DNA of 64,000 bases from Bacteroidales bacterium UBA2287 (lineage in GTDB: Bacteria > Bacteroidota > Bacteroidia > Bacteroidales > Tenuifilaceae), in contig DDWL01000051.1 of assembly GCA_002345675.1 (NCBI GenBank), positions 78,781 to 142,780 of the forward strand. The letters run 5' to 3'. Made by a program: the position numbers and the translations under genes. Shown in pieces: positions 1 through 8,500 of this stretch (position 1 is its first letter; each line of letters starts with the position of its first letter). The notes below the pieces were generated by a model. That model did no database searches, was not told the DNA's origin, and saw nothing but the letters and a program-made list of their open reading frames with translations.

Positions 1-754
1 GCAACAAATCGTACAAGTCGCGAAGCGAAACATCGGCATGATAGTGCCCGTTGTGCATTAGTTGCGAGTGCATAAAGTTGTGAACTATTTTATTGCTGTC
101 GTCCATAACCCAAAATCCTTCTTCTTCTTTCGATAGCCGTTTTGATTCGAAAACCCTTGCAGCACTATACCGCTTTATGTAAAGGTACTGCACTGGTAAT
201 CGGTGAATTTCAACTCCTGCCACGCACTCATCCTTTACCAAAATTGGGTAATGCATGGTCGATGGGTAGGCCGTTGGGTTAAATATCTTTTGGGTTCTGT
301 AGCCATTTTCAATCAGGGCATTAGCGGCATTAAGCACTTTGCCCTCCTCAACAAGTATGTCGATATCGTAAACCAATCGCTCGCCAATGTCGCTGTACAA
401 ACCATCGAATATATTGGCCGTTCCCTTCATAAAGACATGGGCAATACTTTCCTTTTCGAAAATTTCTTTTATTGCTTTGGCTTGCTCAACTATTTTTAGG
501 TTTCGTTCGACGTTTAAACTATGAATGTATCCAAGGTATTCAGCTAAATCATCTGGCAAATAGGTTAGAAGGCGATTGTTTCTTAGGGCTAAATAAAGCG
601 ATTGGAGAACAAGATGCCTGTTGCCCATTTTAACCCAGTTTTCCCAATCCTCCTTTTCGCTGGGAAGCATAGCAATTATTTCGTTGGCAGCATTGGGCTT
701 AACGCTAAGCGAAAGCGTTCGTGAAATAAGGTAGTATATTTCCTTTTGGGTCAT
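1..754 (-). CDS. Nucleotidyltransferase family protein (PF14907-like), 3' end outside window
   Basis: This minus-strand frame is open from an ATG at 754 to the window edge, about 251 residues. The translation starts MTQKEIYYLISRTLSL and contains FMKGTANIFDGLY followed by ERLVYDIDILVEEGKV. That is the K-G ... R ... D-I-D-I-L-V arrangement of the uncharacterised nucleotidyltransferase family PF14907, with the D-x-D expected to bind metal. The start overlaps the stop of the upstream kinase gene (ATGA at 751-754), so the two are probably translationally coupled. In other bacteria this family is found in lasso-peptide and other RiPP gene clusters beside HprK-like kinases, which suggests a role with the kinase and the small peptide. 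The transferred nucleotide and the target are unknown. Family call fairly sure; role inferred. Confidence 0.8.
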   Translation of the reverse strand, partial: MTQKEIYYLISRTLSLSVKPNAANEIIAMLPSEKEDWENWVKMGNRHLVLQSLYLALRNNRLLTYLPDDLAEYLGYIHSLNVERNLKIVEQAKAIKEIFEKESIAHVFMKGTANIFDGLYSDIGERLVYDIDILVEEGKVLNAANALIENGYRTQKIFNPTAYPSTMHYPILVKDECVAGVEIHRLPVQYLYIKRYSAARVFESKRLSKEEEGFWVMDDSNKIVHNFMHSQLMHNGHYHADVSLRDLYDLL

Positions 755-1914
755 GCTTTGTCCGTTAGTTTGGTAAGCACTTCAATGGCCTTGTTGTTAT
801 TTCCGTACTCGAGTTTATAGAAGCTGAGTTTCGAAAACCAATTTATGAACTTTTTTGCACGTTTCATGTCGTCGCCAACCCATGCCTCCTGAAGAAATAT
901 GTATAGCGCATCGAGGGTTGGTAGTGTTTCAAATACTAGTTCAACTTGTGGGTTATACTTTAAAAACACCACTTTACTCATTTTGCAAGCTTTCGCTTGT
1001 GCCCAATTATGCAAAGGTTTTGCGTAAGCTGTGCTCTTAGTTGGGTTTGCAGTAAACTCCATTCCTTTATCTTCGAGCAGCTTAATAGCGTTGTTTTTAA
1101 CGCAAAGTGCAGCAGGAAAAGGAAATGCCTTTTTGCTTATGCTGTCGATAGGCACAAAATCGTCGGATAAAAATTCGAAGCCGTTAAGCTGCAAAAGTCC
1201 AGCAAGGGTACTTTTCCCCGAACCTCCTGAGGCTGTTAGTAAAATTGCTTGGTCGTTTCTTCTTAGCGCCGAGGCGTGTGCAAACGATAGCCAATCGCTA
1301 CTTTGTTTGTTGTAAAGTAAGTTGACTAATTCGATGTAAAGTAGTCGCTTAATTTGCCCTGGTTCCTCTGCCGACAAACATCTCCCCCCAACTCCATTTA
1401 TTCGCAGAATAAAGCGACCTTCAATGGGAAATACCTCAAGCCGTAATGAAGGTCTGCTGTTTTCATCAGTTTCAAGGTGAGCTAACGGTAAGTGAATGTA
1501 GTTTTCGAGAAAAGCCGACCCGTAAGTAATGCCAAAGGTCTTATTACAATGCCTATAACTTTGCGTTTTGGTTTTTTCTGGTATATGTATCGAGGCGCCT
1601 TGGGAGTTTAATGTAAAGTTGGGCTTTTCGAAAGGGGGATTGAAAAGGTTGGAAACCGAAGTGTAAAAATTTTCAATAATACTTTTTGCGTCAACTTCGG
1701 GGAGCGAATACTTTGTGCAGTACTTTTTAGTAGCCGATTTCTGGCTTAACCCCTTTTTGTAAAAACAAAAGATGAGCCATTGCTGCTCATCGAATTGTAC
1801 CCACTGATTGCTTGCCTCGAACCAAACAACATGGGCTTGCTCAATTTTTTTTGCTAAGTAAGCCACAGAATTATTTGGAGAATTGGTTGCGTCGTTACTA
1901 CCACTCCCAGTCAT
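751..1914 (-). CDS. HprK-like kinase with N-terminal PqqD/RRE-like region
   Basis: About 387 residues from the ATG at 1914. The frame stays open upstream to 2004, but that extension lies over the small peptide gene and looks like an artefact. Residues about 30-90 (NQWVQFDEQQWLIF ... SLPEVDAKSIIENFY) resemble the PqqD fold that binds RiPP leader peptides; this is a weak pattern match. Near residues 214-256, HASALRR, a Walker A loop ASGGSGKST and LSDDFVPID match HPr kinase-type P-loop kinases. The start lies inside the last codons of the peptide gene (17 nt overlap), and the stop overlaps the nucleotidyltransferase start, so the three form one translational unit. It is probably a peptide kinase or ATP-dependent modifying enzyme; the substrate is not known. 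A house-keeping HprK is unlikely because of the N-terminal region and the context. Confidence 0.75.
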   Translation of the reverse strand: MTGSGSNDATNSPNNSVAYLAKKIEQAHVVWFEASNQWVQFDEQQWLIFCFYKKGLSQKSATKKYCTKYSLPEVDAKSIIENFYTSVSNLFNPPFEKPNFTLNSQGASIHIPEKTKTQSYRHCNKTFGITYGSAFLENYIHLPLAHLETDENSRPSLRLEVFPIEGRFILRINGVGGRCLSAEEPGQIKRLLYIELVNLLYNKQSSDWLSFAHASALRRNDQAILLTASGGSGKSTLAGLLQLNGFEFLSDDFVPIDSISKKAFPFPAALCVKNNAIKLLEDKGMEFTANPTKSTAYAKPLHNWAQAKACKMSKVVFLKYNPQVELVFETLPTLDALYIFLQEAWVGDDMKRAKKFINWFSKLSFYKLEYGNNNKAIEVLTKLTDKA

Positions 1915-2086
1915 CTCCAGGGTCTCCTGGGCTTTGAGCATATACCTTTGTTGGGTTGTTGAGTAACAGAAACATGGTTGAAGTAGCAAGCGCTGCATAG
2001 CCAATTTTGCGCAACGCTTCTCTCCTCGAAATGTTTTCCTCCTCTTTTTGTTCCTTGTTAGTCTCTATGTTCTCTTTTTCTTTCAT
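1898..2086 (-). CDS. Small exported peptide, putative RiPP-like precursor
   Basis: This 62-residue ORF has a charged Lys/Glu-rich N-terminus, then SRREALRKIGYAAL with a hydrophobic stretch ATSTMFLLL, like a twin-arginine signal. It then has a possible signal-peptidase site (VYA|Q) and the acidic, Trp-containing tail QSPGDPGDDWEW. If cleaved there, only about 12 residues would be released. The gene lies directly before, and overlaps, an HprK-like kinase with a PqqD-like N-terminus and a nucleotidyltransferase, which is the setting expected of a modified-peptide precursor. It starts 36 nt after the T9SS gene and has its own promoter-like motif. No known precursor family is recognised. The ORF is well supported by its signal-like composition and context; its function is inferred. 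Confidence 0.7.
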   Translation of the reverse strand: MKEKENIETNKEQKEEENISRREALRKIGYAALATSTMFLLLNNPTKVYAQSPGDPGDDWEW

Positions 2087-2091
2087 GCTTG

Positions 2092-2122
2092 CAAATATAA
2101 AAACTTATCTCAATAACTTCAA
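2092..2122 (-). promoter_or_regulatory. Putative Bacteroidota promoter of the small peptide gene
   Basis: On the minus strand, TTG (2122-2120) is followed after 20 nt by TATATTTG (2099-2092), an exact match to the Bacteroidota -7 consensus TAnnTTTG. The -7 box ends five bases before the ATG at 2086, so transcription would start at or almost at the start codon, giving a nearly leaderless mRNA. The -33 element touches the stop codon region of the preceding T9SS gene. Confidence 0.5.
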
Positions 2123-5017
2123 TTACATTCCTTTAATCATTACTCGCAATCCTTTTTCGAAAAGTAACGACCTTTGAAGAGCATCATATCCCCTTACCTT
2201 TAAAATATATACGCCTGGCAATAGGTTTTGTGTATTTACAATAATGGTGTTTTTGCCTTCGCTATATTGCTTTTGAGGAATGTTCGTTACCATTCGGCCC
2301 GAAATGTCGAATAAACTAAACTCAAGGTTCGATGCTTCTTTTAGGTTAACCTCGGCATTAAAATTGCCCGTCGAAGGATTTGGGTAAACGTTTATTGAAA
2401 AATCATTCAAAAGGTTAATAGGTTCGGCGGTAACGTTGTAGCCTACGTGCAAATAGAAACGACCAGTTATTTCGGTTGTAGTCAATAGGTTAATTACATA
2501 GTTGCCAGCAACAAGGTCGGTAAATGTATTTAATTCCCTATCCTCTAAAACAACTAATACATCGTTTGGTAGAGCCATTGATGCCATGGAGAATATAGTT
2601 ATTCCAGTTTCTGTATTTAGTACACCTAAGGGAATAACTAAAGGATTTCCCCATTGGTTTGGTAAGGCCTGAATTCCCAGATTAATCTCATTCCCTGCAA
2701 TGGGCAACCTGCTATAAAACTTAAGATTGGGATTTTCGGAATAGTTTCCGGCATCGTAGTCAATATCAAAGTCGGAAGTCATATCGCCATTGAAGGCTAA
2801 AACCGTTGTTAACTTTTTTCCTGTTAAACTTTCAATTCCCAAAATAATACCATGCCACTCGCCTGCATCCTTCTCGACTTTTAAAAACGAAGGGTTTTGG
2901 TGTGCCCGCATACCAGTTTCGAAATAAACAGTTGATCCTTCTGGTAATGATTTAACAATAAATCCCTGAGCCGTAGCCAAATAATCCTGAGCCAATATCG
3001 GAAGTGGAACTCCATTAACGATTTTATAATGCTTGGCTACCGGATCCCAAACATAAAGGCCACGAAAGTCAGCATCGAGTTGCTCCTTATATTTTTGGAA
3101 AAAACTATTAATTCCATTATTTACGTGTAATGCCGAAGCAAAAGGGTTTCCGATTCCGTTCCAGCCTGTTCCCGAACCCGAAAGTACCTTTGTTTGGGTT
3201 GTGTTTACTAGCATTCCTTTAAAAGTTAAGGTTCCTGGCGCTGCATGCCCAATTGTGTAGGCGGTTCCGGGGACAACGTTTCCAAGTGATCCTAGGTTTG
3301 CTTCAATGTAGTAAGCCGACCATCCAGTTCCAGCAGTGTAATGTCTCATGGCATATATAGGTACACCTGGAGATGCAGTTGGGTTGGGGTTGTAAGCTAT
3401 TACCCCAGTATTTTCGCTTATAAAGTTCTTTATTGATTGCCCCACAACAGGTGTTGAAATAACATGAAAAAGCTGTGTGCCATATACGAAACGCTGAACA
3501 GTTGCAGGTACATTATCGGTGCTGTGAATAAGCGTAGCCGAGCCACTTGCGTCCGACTGCAAAACTAAGCCTTCAACTCCGTTATTGTTCACCAAACTGC
3601 CAGAGCAAGTCATTTTCCCAACTGGGTTAATTATAATGTAACCATTATTAATAAGCTGTCCAGTTGAGGTGTATGTGCCAGTTGGTGAAATAGTAAGGTT
3701 AGCATTTTCCCCAACATTTGTAATGTTAAGCGAAACACTTGTGGTTACCTCTGGGAAGTTTGTTGCTGTACTTCTAATCAAAATATTGCTACCCGAACTT
3801 GGTACGCCACTGCTCCAGTTTCCGCTGGTTGCCCAAACAGTACTCGATGCACCAGTCCAATAGTTGCAGTCGCTGGCAGGTAAAACGTAGTCATCTTGCC
3901 ACAGCAAAAATGGGTATTCTTCGTTATCGGAGCCATTTATTCCCCACACTTCGCATGCAAAAGACCATCCAGCGCCAGTAAAGGTAGAAATGGTCTGCAT
4001 ATTAGCTGTGCTGGTAGCCGTTCCTCCATCCGATCCTATTGCTCCAAATGTGCCTTCATCCCAAAAGCAGTTGTTAATAGTCCCCGAGTTAAATAAGGCA
4101 AAACCTGCAACTTCACTACCAGCGACAGTTCCTCTTGAATAGCTATTTGAAACTTCACCACTATTGGTAACTACAAAACCACTTGCTACAGCTTCGTTGC
4201 CAGGGTCTTCGTCAACAATAACAGTTCCGTTTGAGTAGCAGTTGGCAATTACTCCGCTTGATGTGTTTACTCCAACAAACGCGCCTCCATTTACTCCTAT
4301 AACGGAAGAAGATACATTAACCGTAGCAAAACATTGAGATAAATTTCCAGCATTTGATGCAACAAAGCCGCCAATGGTAGTGTAAGAAACAGAATTAGAT
4401 GAAAGCGAGCCGGTTGCATAACTAAAACTAACAGTGCCTTCGTTTTGCCCAATTAAACCACCAACGGTATTTCGCCCAGTAACCACACAATTTGAGTGGC
4501 AATTAATAACTATACCAGTATTTAGGTTGTATGCAACAAGCCCTCCAGTTGGAATTCTTCCTGTTACATTCCCTTGTGAGGAGCAATTATTTAATTTTCC
4601 GCGATTTTGGCCAACAAGGGCGCTTGTGAAATTACCTCCTGCTACGCTAACGCTTGTTAAACTAAGGTTTTTAATAACAGCCGTAGTATTAGTAAAGCCA
4701 AATAGACCCCTGTATGTGCTTGTACCCGTTATTGTCAAATTACTAATCGTTTTTCCATTTCCATCATAGAAACCATTAAACTGAGAAGTAGTAGTGCCAA
4801 TTGGTGTCCAATTCGTATAGCCAGCAATGTTTATATCTGCAGTTTGCCTAAAGTAAAAACCTCCATTTACATAGCCAGTGCCAGCTATGCTGGCTAAATC
4901 GGTTGCACTCGAAATTAAATATGGGTTTCCCGAGGTGCCGTTTCCTCCGCTAAATTGAGCCGAAGCTAAACTTAGCCCAGAAATTGATACTAAAAGTGTA
5001 AAAATTATTTTTCTCAT
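2123..5017 (-). CDS. T9SS-secreted GLUG-motif surface protein
   Basis: The start is placed at the ATG at 5017 (MRKIIFTLLVSISGLSLASA, a Sec signal peptide) rather than nine codons upstream. The mature part opens with GNGTSGNPYLISSATDLA and then about 300 residues of repeated G-L-x-G / GGLIGQN-type units (GLUG motif, PF07581), typical of secreted adhesins and bacterial surface proteins. A second region begins near YWTGASSTVWATSGNW, a common T9SS passenger motif. The C-terminal 80 residues (INVYPNPSTGNF ... LPGVYILKV) are a type A T9SS sorting domain, so export across the outer membrane and anchoring or release are expected. The last residues (RVMIKGM) differ from the KMIKK ends of the other two T9SS proteins here. 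It may be co-transcribed with the peptide/kinase cassette downstream. Confidence 0.85.
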   Translation of the reverse strand: MRKIIFTLLVSISGLSLASAQFSGGNGTSGNPYLISSATDLASIAGTGYVNGGFYFRQTADINIAGYTNWTPIGTTTSQFNGFYDGNGKTISNLTITGTSTYRGLFGFTNTTAVIKNLSLTSVSVAGGNFTSALVGQNRGKLNNCSSQGNVTGRIPTGGLVAYNLNTGIVINCHSNCVVTGRNTVGGLIGQNEGTVSFSYATGSLSSNSVSYTTIGGFVASNAGNLSQCFATVNVSSSVIGVNGGAFVGVNTSSGVIANCYSNGTVIVDEDPGNEAVASGFVVTNSGEVSNSYSRGTVAGSEVAGFALFNSGTINNCFWDEGTFGAIGSDGGTATSTANMQTISTFTGAGWSFACEVWGINGSDNEEYPFLLWQDDYVLPASDCNYWTGASSTVWATSGNWSSGVPSSGSNILIRSTATNFPEVTTSVSLNITNVGENANLTISPTGTYTSTGQLINNGYIIINPVGKMTCSGSLVNNNGVEGLVLQSDASGSATLIHSTDNVPATVQRFVYGTQLFHVISTPVVGQSIKNFISENTGVIAYNPNPTASPGVPIYAMRHYTAGTGWSAYYIEANLGSLGNVVPGTAYTIGHAAPGTLTFKGMLVNTTQTKVLSGSGTGWNGIGNPFASALHVNNGINSFFQKYKEQLDADFRGLYVWDPVAKHYKIVNGVPLPILAQDYLATAQGFIVKSLPEGSTVYFETGMRAHQNPSFLKVEKDAGEWHGIILGIESLTGKKLTTVLAFNGDMTSDFDIDYDAGNYSENPNLKFYSRLPIAGNEINLGIQALPNQWGNPLVIPLGVLNTETGITIFSMASMALPNDVLVVLEDRELNTFTDLVAGNYVINLLTTTEITGRFYLHVGYNVTAEPINLLNDFSINVYPNPSTGNFNAEVNLKEASNLEFSLFDISGRMVTNIPQKQYSEGKNTIIVNTQNLLPGVYILKVRGYDALQRSLLFEKGLRVMIKGM

Positions 5018-5592
5018 AGTATTATATTTTTTGTTGCATTGCATTCAATTTAAAAAAAAGAAAGAGGTAATAAACTTTATACGATAAAATAAGCAATATG
5101 TTAAGTTAATGTTTTGCCATTACATTAATATACCAAATGTAATAACAAAAATGTTACTACACTTGTTTCCATTATTTAAACAGCTTAATGTTTAAATGTC
5201 AGAATATTAAATGCAAAGATAGCACGATGGTTGTAGTATTAAACTATTATTTCAACTATTTTGTTTAGCGTATTAAATTTTTTATTGAGCGGAACAGTTT
5301 ATAAATGTTATATTTACAGTGCTTTTTAATAACATTATTAAAATATTATAGTTGTCAACGGTGAGTTGTAACTTATTGCCAACCAGTTTAGTATAACTAT
5401 AAAGAACTTTGAAGTTTTTCAAACTATTTTACAAGCAATAGTTTAATGTTAGTCTCTGATTAATAGTTTTTTATCAAAAACATTTGTAAACTGCTGCTTA
5501 AATACGTAAATTAGTTAATATAAGTATGATTACAGCAACAAGAAACTATTACATAACTTTTTTAATATTTTTTAAAACTAAATACTACAATA
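5018..5592. other. Divergent intergenic region between two T9SS genes
   Basis: A very A/T-rich 575-base gap between two divergently transcribed surface-protein genes, so it must hold both promoters. A minus-strand TACATTTG (5141-5134) fits the -7 consensus for the GLUG gene, though no good -33 box was seen. It sits inside a 7-bp inverted repeat, TTACATT at 5120-5126 and AATGTAA at 5136-5142, which could be an operator. No convincing ORF or RNA was seen. Confidence 0.35.
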
Positions 5593-8500
5593 ATGAAAAG
5601 GTTAAAGCCTATTAAAAAACCGCTGATTTTGTTGATGTTTACACTTCTTTGGGGAGCGGCAATTGGGCAAAACTATATGCTCGAGTCGTTCGACGACGTC
5701 ACTTTCCCTCCAACTGGCTGGACTCAAACACAAGTTTCTGGTACAGGACTATGGAATAGAAGTACATCGGGATTTAATCCAACATGTTCGCCTCAGTCGG
5801 GTGCAGGAATGATTCGTTTCAACAGTTTTACTTACGATGCTGGCACTAGCGCTGTATTAACTTCCTCCAGCATCAATTTATCTGGTATCACAGGGCTCAA
5901 ATTGCAGCTCTGGTTTTTTAGGGACAATATGTTGACAAGCAATTTAGATGTTGCAGATTTTTACATAAACACAACAAACTCATTATCTGGTGCATATTTT
6001 CTTGGTTCAATTTATCGCCCCATCACTTCTGTGCCAATCGAATCGGCAAGTGGATGGTACAGCTACAATTTTGACATTCCTGCCTCGTACGATGGTTCGG
6101 AAAATTATATTATTATAAAAGGAACTAGCCAGAAAGGAAGGAGCATTTTTATTGACGAAGTTCGTATTTATAAGCCTGTTGCTGCGAACAATTCACCTAT
6201 AAATTTTTCTGTCTCTGGTGTTTCGCAAAGTGAAATGACAGTTTTCTGGGACGATAACTCAACCAACGAAGTTGGGTTTAGGGTATACATATCGACCGAT
6301 GGAACAAATTATACAAAATACGGAAGCGATATTCTCACTACAACCCAATCAACTACAGGAACTCAATATTCTCAGGCAATTACTGGCCTGCTGCCAGGAA
6401 CAACTTACTACTTTAGAATTAGTGCTTATGTCGATGCCGAATCGGCATACCTTACTGGTTCTCAGGAAACATTACCTGCTGGGATTATAACTTCAGCTGC
6501 TACTGGTAACTGGAACGACCCTGCTACATGGGATCCAGCAGTTGTTCCAACTAGTACTAATGATGTAGTTATCGCAAATGGCCATACTGTAACTGTTAAT
6601 GCTACAGGTAGTTTTAATAACCTAACGGTTAATGGGTCGCTTGCCTTCGGTATATTTACATTATCAGGCAAAAACGTTACAATATCTGAAACGGGGAGCA
6701 TAAGTGTTACTCCGGGAACCACAGCCAATCTTTCAACTAGTGGAAATGTAACAAATAATGGAACATTCGACTTTTTTGTTTCCGATACTCAGCTTGGTCG
6801 AGTTACTTTTACAGGCACTAGTTCTCAAACTTTCGATGCAATTGGAACAACCGACTTAGGAAACGTAACCGTAAACAAAGGAAGTTCATATTCCCAAATT
6901 GCTGAAATTGCTGCAAACGGAACATTCTCTATCAAGGGCGGGGCTGCTACCAATTTTCTAACTCTAACCAACGGAACTTTAAAAATATCGGGAACAGCAA
7001 CGGTTTCTTCCAATGTTTTTGCTTCGGGTGGTTACACCATTTCAGCAACCTCTGGCTTTTGGCTATATAATCCCAATTTTACAGTGTTGGGAACTACTTC
7101 GAGTGCAACTATAAATGGGTACTTTCGACTCACCAACGGAACCTATAGCGTTGGCAATTCTTCACTTTATGTGCTTGGCGCAGGTGCAGGCTCAATTATA
7201 GTTATTGAAGGTGGAACGCTAAACCTTTCGAGCCGTTTCTATACTACTAATGCAATAAACTATACTCAATCGGGCGGAGCCATTAATGTTAATACGCTTG
7301 GTAATTCAACAACAAATGCTTCATTTGGATTAATATCAACATCCAATACAATTAATATTTCTGGAGGTGACATTAACCTTGTAAATAGAAACACGAATGC
7401 CTCTCCATTAGACTATAGCCTGAACGGCTCAACGTTAAATATTACGGGAGGCACTCTTAATATTGGAACTGCTGCTACAGGAACAAACTTCGATTTTCGA
7501 ATTCAGGGAACTACACCTAATTTAGTGGTTGACAATACTACAAATGCAAAAACAGCATTGCTAAGCGCAGCAACAACTATTCGTGGAAATATAACCGTTA
7601 ATACTGGTTCAATTTTAAATTTACAAACCAGCAATCTGTCGCTGGTTGGTAACCCTAATCAGGTTGGAAGTATTGTTAATAACGGATTAATAACTAACAC
7701 TTCGGCAACAGGATCCAACAGATTCTCATTTGTTGGCGCCCACGGTTTGCAAACTATTTCAGGTTCAGGTACTTTTGGAAATGCTACTACTCCAATGGCT
7801 GGAGTAATAGTTTCAAATGCATCGGGCGTGAAATTCGAATCGGCAGTTGTAACCAATAGGGTAAACCTAATTACAGGAATTGTTTTGGGAGCAAATTATA
7901 TTACACTTGGTAATGGTGTTGCTTCATCGCCTGTAGTTCAACGAGGAGGAACTTCATCGGTTGTTGTGGGTTCGTTCGATCAGGCACCGGCTGTTAGTGC
8001 TGGTTCTGCATATGGGGTGTTATATTCAACAGGTCTTAGTCCTTACACAACTGGTTTCGAATTGCCTGCTTCACTTGCTGGTACACTTGAATTAGCATCA
8101 AATGTTGATGTTACTTTTGGAGCAACAGCTTCGATTCAAAAACTTAAGTTTGCTGCTTCAAATACTGGTAAACTAGTAACATCAAATGACAATTTACTTA
8201 CAATTACCGGCACCCCAGCCGATGTAACCATAGTTGCTGGTAACACGGGATACATTCAAGGCCCTTTAGCTTACGTCCTGCCATTATCGCTTGCTACAGG
8301 GTCAACTTATATTTATCCAATTGGTAAAGGAAGCGCCAACCATTTCGAATTGGTTAACCCAACAACTTCTGCTGGAGGTTCTGTAGTAGTTAAAGCCAAA
8401 GTATTAGATGCTGCAACAGGCGGAACAACTGGTGCCGACATTCAACCAGGAAGCCTTGGGAGCCGTTACTGGAATGCCGAGATTACTTCGGGTGCAGAAA

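Noticed and set aside
1915..2004. N-terminal extension of the kinase to 2004
   Set aside because: It is the second frame of the small peptide gene, with a Cys/Gln-rich low-quality sequence. The ATG at 1914 fits the overlap with the peptide gene.
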